From NCBI GenBank assembly GCA_937902055.1, contig CALGUJ010000223.1:1-7297 (forward strand): a stretch of 7,297 nt of DNA, given 5' to 3'. Both the position numbers and the translations under genes were made by a program. Positions within the stretch are counted from its first letter, which is position 1, and each line of letters opens with the position of its first letter. Origin of the DNA: an uncultured Pelolinea sp. GTDB taxonomy: Bacteria > Chloroflexota > Anaerolineae > Anaerolineales > Anaerolineaceae. Below the pieces are notes generated by a model. That model ran no database searches. It was given only the letters and a program-made list of their open reading frames with translations, and was not told the DNA's origin. Of this stretch, positions 1-5,869 are shown piece by piece.

Positions 1-295
1 GCTTTTCCACGCGAACCTTGACCTTTTCGACCCCCGGCAGCTCCAGACAAATCTCGGCAATATCGCCGGATAAAGCCTCCACGGTGAAGCGGGAGGTTTT
101 TTCAACATGCGCGATAATGGCTTTGGCGGCGGTGCGGTAATTGGTGCAATGCTCAATGTCATCCGTTTGCGCGCCCAGCGAGGTGTCGGTATACATGACC
201 ACGTTGATCAAGATATCCTGGGGCGCTGACCGTTCTTTCTCGGAAATACCGATGACCCCGCGAACCAATAAGTCTTTTATAAAAACTTTATCCAT
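1..295 (-). CDS. folB: FolB/FolX-type dihydroneopterin aldolase or epimerase, 3' end cut by window edge
   Basis: I translated this partial gene from the minus strand. ATG is at 295, and 98 codons run off the left edge with no stop; the family is about 120 residues. FolB converts 7,8-dihydroneopterin to 6-hydroxymethyl-dihydropterin plus glycolaldehyde in folate synthesis, in the cytoplasm. The N-terminus MDKVFIKDLLVRGVIGI is typical of the family. Aligned by eye with Staphylococcus aureus FolB, the catalytic positions are kept: Glu21, Tyr53, Glu73 and Lys98, the last at the cut. The stretch TNYRTAAKAIIAHVE, followed shortly by RF, also resembles E. coli FolX (dihydroneopterin triphosphate 2'-epimerase), so the exact reaction is open. 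A GAGGG sequence about 10 nt upstream of the ATG is a good ribosome binding site. It lies 29 nt downstream of the pteridine reductase gene on the same strand, so the two are probably co-transcribed. Confidence 0.88.
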   Translation of the reverse strand, partial: MDKVFIKDLLVRGVIGISEKERSAPQDILINVVMYTDTSLGAQTDDIEHCTNYRTAAKAIIAHVEKTSRFTVEALSGDIAEICLELPGVEKVKVRVEK

Positions 296-324
296 AAGTT
301 TTAAACCCTCGCATTTGTGATGAA

Positions 325-1053
325 TTAAACCAGATGGCGTCCGCCATCCAGGTGAATGATCTCGCCGGTGATGTAATCCGGTCCGGTTAAGAGGAAAAGA
401 AAAGTTTCGATCAGTTCATCAATGCTCGCCCACCTGGCGGCCGGCACGTTCTTGATGATCGCATCGCTGGTATTCCCGTCTGAAGGGGGCAGGATGGCGC
501 CCAAAGCCAGGCCGTTCACCTGAATGTTCGGCGCCAGGATATTCGCCAGCATTTGCGTCATGGCAGCCAGAGCGGCTTTGGAGATTGTGTAGGGGAAGTG
601 ATCCTTGCCGGGGCGCAGCGCGCGCCAGTCCAGTAAATTGATGATCCGACCCGGTTTGCTTCCGCGCGCGCGCGCGAAAGCCTGGCTGAAGAGAAACGGC
701 ACGGTTAGGTTGACGTCCAAATGAGCCTGCCAACTTTCCAATGACGTCTCCATGAACTTGAGCGGCTCGAAGATGGAGGCGTTGTTGACCAACCCGAAAA
801 GATTGTCATGCTTTTCAAGTAAATTTTGAAAAGCGGATAAAGAAGCGGACGGATCGGCAAAATCAGCCTGAAATAGGTTGGCATTGACACCCATACGGCT
901 GATCTCATCCGCGAGGCGAACAGCTTCCCCTTCCGATTGTCCGTAATGGATGATTACAGACGCACCCGCCCGGCCGGCAGCCAGGGCTAAATGGCGGCCG
1001 ATCCTTTTCGCGCCGCCGGTGATGATGATTTCTTTGCCTGTCAGATCCACCAT
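325..1053 (-). CDS. PTR1/FolM-type pteridine reductase (short-chain dehydrogenase family)
   Basis: This 242-residue cytoplasmic SDR probably reduces dihydropterins (dihydrofolate, dihydromonapterin or dihydrobiopterin) with NADPH. Counted from the ATG at 1053, the cofactor motif at residues 12-19 is TGGAKRIG, the TGxxxRxG form typical of pteridine reductases rather than TGxxxGxG. NNAS is at 90-93 and the structural Asn is 115. The active site has Asp142, exactly 13 residues before Tyr155, with Lys159. Asp in place of the classical SDR serine is the PTR1/FolM signature (Asp181/Tyr194 in Leishmania PTR1). The C-terminus YITGEIIHLDGG is also PTR1-like. A TTG at 1062 would add three residues; I prefer the ATG because the predicted transcription start is near 1061. 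Neither start has a Shine-Dalgarno sequence. The gene leads a probable operon with the downstream FolB/FolX gene. A generic 3-oxoacyl-ACP reductase is less likely because of the Asp and Arg substitutions. Confidence 0.87.
   Translation of the reverse strand: MVDLTGKEIIITGGAKRIGRHLALAAGRAGASVIIHYGQSEGEAVRLADEISRMGVNANLFQADFADPSASLSAFQNLLEKHDNLFGLVNNASIFEPLKFMETSLESWQAHLDVNLTVPFLFSQAFARARGSKPGRIINLLDWRALRPGKDHFPYTISKAALAAMTQMLANILAPNIQVNGLALGAILPPSDGNTSDAIIKNVPAARWASIDELIETFLFLLTGPDYITGEIIHLDGGRHLV
663..674. repeat. (CG)6 dinucleotide tract inside the pteridine reductase gene
   Basis: Six perfect CG units lie in frame in the reductase gene and encode part of the sequence AFARARG. Alternating CG tracts are prone to slippage and can form Z-DNA. 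A change of one unit would shift the reading frame. The frame is intact here. I see no sign of regulated phase variation. Confidence 0.8.
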
Positions 1054-1067
1054 ATTGTTCAATTACC

Positions 1068-1095
1068 ATATTACGATATTAATCAGGGGTGTCAA
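1068..1095 (-). promoter_or_regulatory. Sigma70-like promoter of the pteridine reductase/folB pair
   Basis: Read on the minus strand, a perfect TTGACA (1095-1090) is followed after 16 bp by TAATAT (1073-1068, five of six matches to TATAAT). Transcription should begin near 1061. That leaves only about 8 nt before the ATG at 1053, or none before the alternative TTG at 1062. This fits the absence of a Shine-Dalgarno sequence and suggests leaderless or near-leaderless initiation. Inferred from sequence only. Confidence 0.6.
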
Positions 1096-1102
1096 GAAAA
1101 AA

Positions 1103-1144
1103 TGACGGAAAGAATTTGAAAAAATTTGAGAAAATTTGACGGAA
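1103..1144. repeat. Three 10-bp-phased AATTTGA repeats bracketed by TGACGGAA
   Basis: AATTTGA occurs at 1113-1119, 1123-1129 and 1133-1139, with starts exactly 10 bp apart and A-rich spacers. The octamer TGACGGAA occurs at 1103-1110 and again at 1137-1144. The array lies between two divergent genes, just upstream of the reductase promoter. One-helical-turn spacing fits either intrinsic DNA bending or a row of protein sites on one face of the helix. The function is unknown. Confidence 0.6.
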
Positions 1145-1174
1145 TGTTAATGGAATGCTGCGTGGAAACAAGAA

Positions 1175-1194
1175 TAATATTAAGTTTAACTTAA
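1175..1194 (+). promoter_or_regulatory. Candidate -10 box with overlapping 15-bp dyad before the metal chaperone
   Basis: TAATAT at 1175-1180 is a plausible -10 box. It runs into a perfect dyad, TTAAGTT-T-AACTTAA, at 1180-1194. If this is the promoter, transcription would start near 1187, at the dyad centre, where a dimeric repressor would block initiation. No good -35 box is visible at normal spacing (GGAATG at 1152-1157 is weak). The dyad does not match the CopY, CueR or CsoR operators as I know them, so the regulator is unidentified. Confidence 0.4.
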
Positions 1195-1213
1195 GGATAA
1201 ATGCGAGGACGAG

Positions 1214-1420
1214 ATGACCAGTGTAACCTTTAATGTACCTTCAATTCATTGCGGCCATTGCGTGCGTACCATCGAAATGGAATTAGGTGAGCTAAAAGGG
1301 GTGACGGCCGTCAAGGCTGATCTCGATACGAAAACCGTGCAAGTCGATTACCAGGCTCCCGCTACACTCGAACAGATCAAGGACACGCTGAAAGAAATTG
1401 ATTATCCGCCCGAGGAATAG
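1214..1420 (+). CDS. Small heavy-metal-associated (HMA) domain protein, CopZ-like metal chaperone
   Basis: A complete 68-residue protein that is a single HMA domain, the usual length for free copper chaperones. The metal-binding loop near the N-terminus is SIHCGHC, with Cys13 and Cys16 as the expected Cu(I) or other soft-metal ligands. Ile replaces the usual Met before the first Cys, and His12 and His15 flank the cysteines. The rest fits the beta-alpha-beta-beta-alpha-beta fold: a helix after CxxC, then GVTAVKADLDTKTVQVDY, then a second helix. There is no signal peptide, so it is cytoplasmic. GAGG at 1205-1208, 5 nt before the ATG, fixes the start. No P-type ATPase or metal regulator is in the window, so the partner and metal are unknown. 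It stands alone, 160 bp from the divergent reductase gene and 277 bp before transketolase. Confidence 0.88.
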   Translation: MTSVTFNVPSIHCGHCVRTIEMELGELKGVTAVKADLDTKTVQVDYQAPATLEQIKDTLKEIDYPPEE

Positions 1421-1614
1421 AAACCTCCAAATTAGCTATCGATTAAGCATTGCGGCCTGTCATGGAGGATGATTTTAAGCACATCCGCAGGGGCCGGCGT
1501 TACAAATATTAATCCCACGCATCCTTGGCTCACCACGCATGACGGATCCGGCAGGCTGGAAGCGAAGTTCTTGTTGTGATCACCTGTTGCCCGTGATTGC
1601 ATAAGAATGGAATT

Positions 1615-1690
1615 CTCTGATTCCTGACCTTGTATCTGACTGGACATAAAAACCGGCATGGTAGAATTGGTTCATTACAGGAATCAAGAG
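1615..1690 (+). repeat. Inverted repeat enclosing the transketolase promoter and overlapping its RBS
   Basis: CTCTGATTCCTG (1615-1626) is the reverse complement of CAGGAATCAAGAG (1678-1690) except for one extra A at 1686. This gives 12 possible base pairs around a 51-nt interval. The right arm covers the first part of the AAGAGGA ribosome binding site of transketolase. In RNA it could hide that site, but only in transcripts starting upstream of 1615. In DNA it could be a pair of operator half-sites around the promoter. Confidence 0.45.
1641..1667 (+). promoter_or_regulatory. Candidate extended -10 promoter for the tkt-rpiB-pgi operon
   Basis: TAGAAT at 1662-1667 is preceded by TG at the extended -10 position (TGG at 1659-1661). 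TGGACA at 1641-1646 could act as a -35 box at a short 15-bp spacing. Transcription would start near 1674, giving a leader of about 24 nt that includes AAGAGGA. Sequence-based inference with no direct support. Confidence 0.4.
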
Positions 1691-1697
1691 GATTGGC

Positions 1698-3707
1698 ATG
1701 GAAAATAAAGACCTTCAAAATCGTGCAATAAATACAATTCGATTTCTTTCAGCCGATGGTGTGCAAAAAGCCAACTCCGGACATCCCGGTCTGCCCATGG
1801 GAACGGCGGCGATCGCCTACACCGTTTGGACGAGGCACCTAAGGATCAATCCGGCAAACCCGGAATGGCCGGATCGAGATCGGTTCATCCTTTCAGGCGG
1901 GCATGGTTCAATGCTCTTGTACAGCTTGCTGCACCTGACGGGTTTCGACCTTTCATTGGATGAACTTAAAAGTTTCCGCCAATGGGGCAGCCGGACACCC
2001 GGACACCCGGAATACGGTTTGACACCGGGTATCGACGCCACCACAGGCCCGCTGGGCCAGGGTTTGGCTAACGGCGTCGGCATGGCGATGGCCGAGGCGC
2101 ACCTGGCCGCCGAATTCAACCAGCCGGATGCGAAGGTCGTTGATCATTACACTTACGCCATCGTTACCGACGGCGATTTAATGGAAGGCGTTGCCTCCGA
2201 AGCCGCATCGTTGGCGGGCCATCTGAAGCTCGGCAAGATTATCTACCTTTACGACGATAATCGAATTTCCATCGAAGGGTCCACGGATATCGCTTTCACT
2301 GAAGACCGCGGCAAACGCTTTGAGGCGTACGGTTGGCACGTTCAGCGCATCAAGGATGGCAATGACGTAGAGGAAATTGATGCGGCCATCCAGGCCGCCA
2401 AGAAAGACCCGCGCCCGTCCCTGATCATCTGCCCGACTATTATCGGTTTCGGGCTACCCACCAAACAGGGCACAGCTAAAGCGCATGGCGAACCCCCTGG
2501 TGAGGAAGAATTGCTGAATGCCAAAAAGAACCTGGGCTGGCCGACAGAAGAGAATTTCTTCATACCGCAAGATGTGAAAGAATTATTCCTTGAGGTCAAG
2601 CAAAAGGGCGCAGCGGCCGAAGCCGAATGGCAAAAAAACTTTGTAGTTTACGAAGAAAAATATCCCAACCTGGCGAATGAATTCCAGCGCCGTTTCGAAC
2701 GAAAACTTCCCCAAGATTGGGATGCCGGATTGACGCGCTATGAAGCGGACGCCAAAGGCGCGGCCACCCGCAAAACCAGCGGTGAAATATTGAACCAGAT
2801 TGCCGTCAAATTGCCTGAAGTCATGGGGGGTTCAGCAGACCTGGCGCCTTCCAATAATACCTGGTTGAAGGACGGCGAAGTATTCCAACCGGACAAACCC
2901 GCAGGCCGCAACATTCATTTCGGTGTGCGCGAGCACGGCATGGGCGCGGTTGTGAATGGCATGGCCTATCACAAAGGCATAATCCCGTACGGCGCAACCT
3001 TCCTGGTTTTTTCGGATTACATGCGCGGCGCGATACGCGTTTCTGCGTTATCGCACCTGCAATCCATCTGGGTATTAACCCACGACAGCATCGGTTTGGG
3101 CGAAGACGGCCCTACTCATCAACCGGTCGAACACTTGACCGCCCTGCGCGCCATTCCGAACCTCTCGGTGATCCGGCCTTGCGACGCGAATGAAGTGCGC
3201 GAAGCCTGGAAAGCGGCTGTTGAGCGAACCCATGGCCCAACTGCTCTGATTTTGACCCGTCAGAATGTGCCAACTTTGGATCGCAGCAGCGGCTTTAGCC
3301 CTGCGGATGGATTGAGTAAAGGCGCTTACATCCTCGCGGATTTGGGCAGCGGCGCTCCCGAGATCATCCTGATGGCCAGCGGTTCCGAAGTCGGTCTGAT
3401 TATCGAGGCCGGGCAGAAACTGGCAGAAGCAGGCCGCAATGTCCGCCTGGTTTCTTTCCCATCCTGGGATTTATTCGAGGCGCAGCCGGAAGATTATAAA
3501 AAGAAGGTCCTGCCGGACGCGGTCGCGAAGAGAGTTTCGGTAGAAGCCGGTATTGGAATGGGTTGGGAGAAATGGATCGGCTCCCAAGGGGTATTCATCG
3601 GGATGAGCGGTTTTGGGGCGTCTGCTCCTGCCAATGCGCTCTATAAACAATTCGGAATCACTGCTGATGCCGTATTACTGGCCGCAGAAAATTTGTTAAA
3701 AAAGTAG
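1698..3707 (+). CDS. tkt: Transketolase, full length
   Basis: A 669-residue cytoplasmic thiamine-diphosphate enzyme moving two-carbon units between ketose and aldose phosphates (xylulose-5-P with ribose-5-P or erythrose-4-P). It links the pentose phosphate pathway with glycolysis. The length is normal for the family. The N-terminal ThDP domain has SGHPGLPMG (His29), GGHG (His69), TPGH (His103), GPLGQG (117-122), TDGDLMEG (Asp158) followed exactly 30 residues later by the metal ligand Asn188, and KAHG (His263). The middle domain has REHGMG with the catalytic Glu412 and EDGPTHQP with Asp470 and His474. The C-terminal transketolase domain follows from about residue 540. The first residue of the usual GDG motif is Thr here. 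AAGAGGA at 1686-1692 lies 5 nt before the ATG. This is the first gene of a three-gene operon. Confidence 0.97.
   Translation: MENKDLQNRAINTIRFLSADGVQKANSGHPGLPMGTAAIAYTVWTRHLRINPANPEWPDRDRFILSGGHGSMLLYSLLHLTGFDLSLDELKSFRQWGSRTPGHPEYGLTPGIDATTGPLGQGLANGVGMAMAEAHLAAEFNQPDAKVVDHYTYAIVTDGDLMEGVASEAASLAGHLKLGKIIYLYDDNRISIEGSTDIAFTEDRGKRFEAYGWHVQRIKDGNDVEEIDAAIQAAKKDPRPSLIICPTIIGFGLPTKQGTAKAHGEPPGEEELLNAKKNLGWPTEENFFIPQDVKELFLEVKQKGAAAEAEWQKNFVVYEEKYPNLANEFQRRFERKLPQDWDAGLTRYEADAKGAATRKTSGEILNQIAVKLPEVMGGSADLAPSNNTWLKDGEVFQPDKPAGRNIHFGVREHGMGAVVNGMAYHKGIIPYGATFLVFSDYMRGAIRVSALSHLQSIWVLTHDSIGLGEDGPTHQPVEHLTALRAIPNLSVIRPCDANEVREAWKAAVERTHGPTALILTRQNVPTLDRSSGFSPADGLSKGAYILADLGSGAPEIILMASGSEVGLIIEAGQKLAEAGRNVRLVSFPSWDLFEAQPEDYKKKVLPDAVAKRVSVEAGIGMGWEKWIGSQGVFIGMSGFGASAPANALYKQFGITADAVLLAAENLLKK
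1991..2010. repeat. Short tandem repeat CCGGACAC x 2.5 within tkt
   Basis: CCGGACAC occurs at 1991-1998 and 1999-2006, followed by CCGG. It encodes the conserved transketolase RTPGHPE region, which carries catalytic His103, so the repeat is probably incidental to protein constraint. The 8-bp unit is not a multiple of three, so gaining or losing a unit would break the gene. Confidence 0.7.
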
Positions 3708-3709
3708 AT

Positions 3710-3713
3710 GGAG
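3710..3713 (+). promoter_or_regulatory. Ribosome binding site deciding the rpiB start
   Basis: GGAG lies 6 nt before the ATG at 3720. The earlier in-frame ATG at 3708 directly abuts the transketolase stop and has only A-rich sequence before it. Family N-termini normally begin with M-K/R-I-A, as the product from 3720 does, so 3720 is preferred. Confidence 0.7.
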
Positions 3714-3719
3714 AAAAGA

Positions 3720-4172
3720 ATGCGCATTGCTGTTGCGAACGATCACGCGGGCTTCCCAATAAAAAAGGCTGTAATTGAAGCGATTGAAGCTTCCGGACAC
3801 GAAGTACTCGATTTGGGTGCATACACCGATGAACGCAGCGATTTTCCGGATTTCGGCGAAAAAGCCGGCAGAGCGATTATCTCCGGCCAGGCGGACCGGG
3901 CGGTTGTTATTTGCGGTTCTGGAATTGGAATTTGCATGACTGTGAGCAAAATGAAAGGCATCTACGCCGGTTTGTGCCATGACATATATTCCGCTCATCA
4001 GGGCGTGGAACACGATGGCATGAACGTCCTTTGCATGGGAGGGCAAATCATCGGCCCGACGTTGGCCAAGGAAATCGTAACCAGCTTCCTCAATGCGAAG
4101 GTCATGGATGTCGATCGATACCAGAACCGAATCAGAAAAATTAAAGCCATCGAAAGCGAGTTCTTTAAATAA
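3720..4172 (+). CDS. rpiB: Ribose-5-phosphate isomerase B (RpiB/LacAB family)
   Basis: A 150-residue cytoplasmic enzyme interconverting ribose-5-phosphate and ribulose-5-phosphate in the non-oxidative pentose phosphate pathway. The protein starts MRIAVANDHAG, with the family DHAG motif (Asp8, His9). The anion hole and catalytic segment is CGSGIGI with Cys65, the base in E. coli RpiB (Cys66); Ser67 replaces the common Thr. CHDIYSAHQGVEHDGMNVLCMGG (about 86-108) is the typical second half of the active site; His98 is expected to contact the phosphate or ring. The length matches the family. The chosen ATG is 12 nt after the tkt stop, so translation is probably coupled to tkt. LacA/LacB galactose-6-phosphate isomerase is a related alternative, but the transketolase neighbour favours ribose-5-phosphate. 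Confidence 0.93.
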   Translation: MRIAVANDHAGFPIKKAVIEAIEASGHEVLDLGAYTDERSDFPDFGEKAGRAIISGQADRAVVICGSGIGICMTVSKMKGIYAGLCHDIYSAHQGVEHDGMNVLCMGGQIIGPTLAKEIVTSFLNAKVMDVDRYQNRIRKIKAIESEFFK

Positions 4173-4178
4173 AAAACC

Positions 4179-5864
4179 ATGGCATTGGTAAACCCTTCTC
4201 GCGGGAGTATGGCTGTTCTAATCCCGGAGATTGAAAAACAGGCAGAAATTTTCCGCAAGAACGCTGTTCTGGAACGGTTGAATCAACGTGACGCTACATT
4301 GTGGTCGAAGAACGTAGATGAGCAGTCTGAAATTTCGCAGCGGTTGGGTTGGCTGGACGCAAGTATAAAGAGCGAACCCCTGATCGCTGCCGGGGAAGAA
4401 CTTTTAGCTGAATTGTTAGGCGAAGGCTACACCCATGCCCTGGTTTTGGGCATGGGCGGCTCTTCGCTGGCGCCAGAGGTTTACAGCCAGTTTGCCGAGA
4501 GTTATAACCTAAATTCACCGCGCAGCCTGGCCGTATCGATCCTGGATTCCACTTCTCCGGAACAAATCCTGCGGAAGCAGGCTGAAATTCCCTTGAGTAG
4601 AACAATTTTTATCGTCAGCAGTAAATCCGGGACAACGGTGGAAGTCAACACCCTTTTCGCTTACTTTTGGGAGCAGGTCGAAAAGGTCGACTCTGAGAAT
4701 ACCGGCAAGCATTTCATTGCCATCGGCGATCCGGGTACCAGGATTCAGAAGTTGGCGGCTGAAAAAAACTTCCGGCGCGTGATCGAGGCCGATCCCAACG
4801 TGGGCGGGCGTTATTCCGCCCTGATCGCGTTTGGCTTGATCCCCGCCATTCTGGCTGGCTTCGACGGCCGGGAATTGCTGGAAAAATCATCGGTAAAAAC
4901 CGCCCATGGCAGGATAGCGGCAGATGACCGCGGTGTTCATCTTGGCATGGCCATGGGGGCGGCTTACCTGAGCGGCAGGGATAAACTGACCATCCTGGCG
5001 GATTCTCAAACTGTCTCGCTGGGTTCATGGATTGAACAATTGGTCGCGGAAAGCAGCGGCAAGGACGGAAAAGGAATTGTCCCAATTCATGAGGAACCTG
5101 TTTTCCCGGCGGACCATTACCGGTCGGATCGATTCTTTATCTACCTCCGGAAAAATGGAGATATGGATGAGTTCGTCGGACAATTATCTACTGTTGGGCA
5201 CCCGGTATACGTCTGCGACTTGCCGGAAGTATACGATCTAGCAGCCGAGTTTTACCGTTGGGAAATCGCCACTGCGATTGCCTGCATAATCCTGAATGTG
5301 AACGCATTCAACCAGCCAAACGTGCAGGAAAGCAAGGACATCGCCACGCAGATGATTACTGCCCTGAAAAACAAAGAAGAATTAAAAATCGCCCATCCGC
5401 TTTGGTCGGATCAAGATTTGGCGTTTTACGGAGCAGGGGATCCAAAACCGACTCTGCGTCAATCGCTAGGTGATTTTCTCTCATCGAGCAAGAGCGGCGA
5501 CTTTATTGCGCTCAATGCCTTTATTGCCCGAAATAAAGAGAACGAAAGCAGGATGCAGATTCTGAGGAAATTCCTGACCGAACAGACCGGTTTGCCGACC
5601 ACTCTTGGATTCGGCCCGCGTTTCCTGCATTCCACCGGACAGTTGCATAAGGGCGGCAGGAACAATGGGTTGTTTATCGTCATCTCGCAGGATGAGCCCG
5701 ATCGATTATCCATCCCCGAAGAGGGCATTGCTTTCAACGACCTGATCATGGCTCAAGCACTCGGCGATTGCCAGGCGCTTGAAAAACATGCCAGGCGTGT
5801 CATTCGCTTGCACTTTACCAACCGGAAACTTTTAAATTCAGATTTATCCGAACTCTTTGGATAG
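4179..5864 (+). CDS. pgi: Glucose-6-phosphate isomerase of the Tal-Pgi type, without the transaldolase domain
   Basis: A 561-residue cytoplasmic enzyme interconverting glucose-6-phosphate and fructose-6-phosphate. It resembles the C-terminal half of bifunctional transaldolase/phosphoglucose isomerase (roughly 950 residues) but has no transaldolase domain: the PGI fold begins within about 80 residues of the start. Motifs in order: GMGGSSLAPE (91-100), SSKSGTT (147-153) of the first SIS domain, VGGRYSAL with Arg211, QLVAESSGKDGKG (about 287-299) carrying the expected catalytic Glu, NAFNQPNVQESK (375-386), and HSTGQLHKGG (484-493) with the catalytic Lys. The ATG at 4179 lies 6 nt after the rpiB stop in the same frame and has no Shine-Dalgarno sequence, so initiation probably relies on coupling. 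A later ATG at 4209 has GGGAG only 1 nt away, too close to be convincing. Third gene of the operon. Confidence 0.92.
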   Translation: MALVNPSRGSMAVLIPEIEKQAEIFRKNAVLERLNQRDATLWSKNVDEQSEISQRLGWLDASIKSEPLIAAGEELLAELLGEGYTHALVLGMGGSSLAPEVYSQFAESYNLNSPRSLAVSILDSTSPEQILRKQAEIPLSRTIFIVSSKSGTTVEVNTLFAYFWEQVEKVDSENTGKHFIAIGDPGTRIQKLAAEKNFRRVIEADPNVGGRYSALIAFGLIPAILAGFDGRELLEKSSVKTAHGRIAADDRGVHLGMAMGAAYLSGRDKLTILADSQTVSLGSWIEQLVAESSGKDGKGIVPIHEEPVFPADHYRSDRFFIYLRKNGDMDEFVGQLSTVGHPVYVCDLPEVYDLAAEFYRWEIATAIACIILNVNAFNQPNVQESKDIATQMITALKNKEELKIAHPLWSDQDLAFYGAGDPKPTLRQSLGDFLSSSKSGDFIALNAFIARNKENESRMQILRKFLTEQTGLPTTLGFGPRFLHSTGQLHKGGRNNGLFIVISQDEPDRLSIPEEGIAFNDLIMAQALGDCQALEKHARRVIRLHFTNRKLLNSDLSELFG

Positions 5865-5869
5865 ATTTG

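Larger units (their letters stand above)
1421..1697. other. 277-bp intergenic region without a credible gene
   Basis: This region separates the HMA gene from transketolase. It holds the transketolase promoter candidate and inverted repeat (listed separately) and two isolated 8-bp palindromes, CGGATCCG at 1543-1550 and GTGATCAC at 1576-1583. A 36-codon plus-strand frame begins with ATG at 1469 right after GGAGG (1464-1468), with no spacer, and ends at a TGA. I do not recognise its product. A 75-codon minus-strand frame at 1432-1659 also lacks a ribosome binding site and any known motif. No clear intrinsic terminator follows the HMA gene. Confidence 0.5.

Noticed and set aside
1451..1488. TGCGG...CCGCA and GGATG...CATCC as a terminator after the HMA gene
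   Set aside because: The stems are only 5 bp and mutually exclusive, the first loop is long, and no T-run follows.
1469..1579. 36-codon plus-strand frame preceded by GGAGG
   Set aside because: GGAGG directly abuts the ATG with no spacer, the product is unrecognisable, and there is no supporting context. It could be a gene remnant, but I cannot show it.
1432..1659. 75-codon minus-strand frame between the HMA gene and tkt
   Set aside because: It has no ribosome binding site and no recognisable motif, and its start lies within the tkt promoter candidate. It is most likely a chance open frame.
4714..5085. 123-codon minus-strand frame inside pgi
   Set aside because: Proline- and arginine-rich antisense shadow of a conserved coding region, with no motif and no ribosome binding site.
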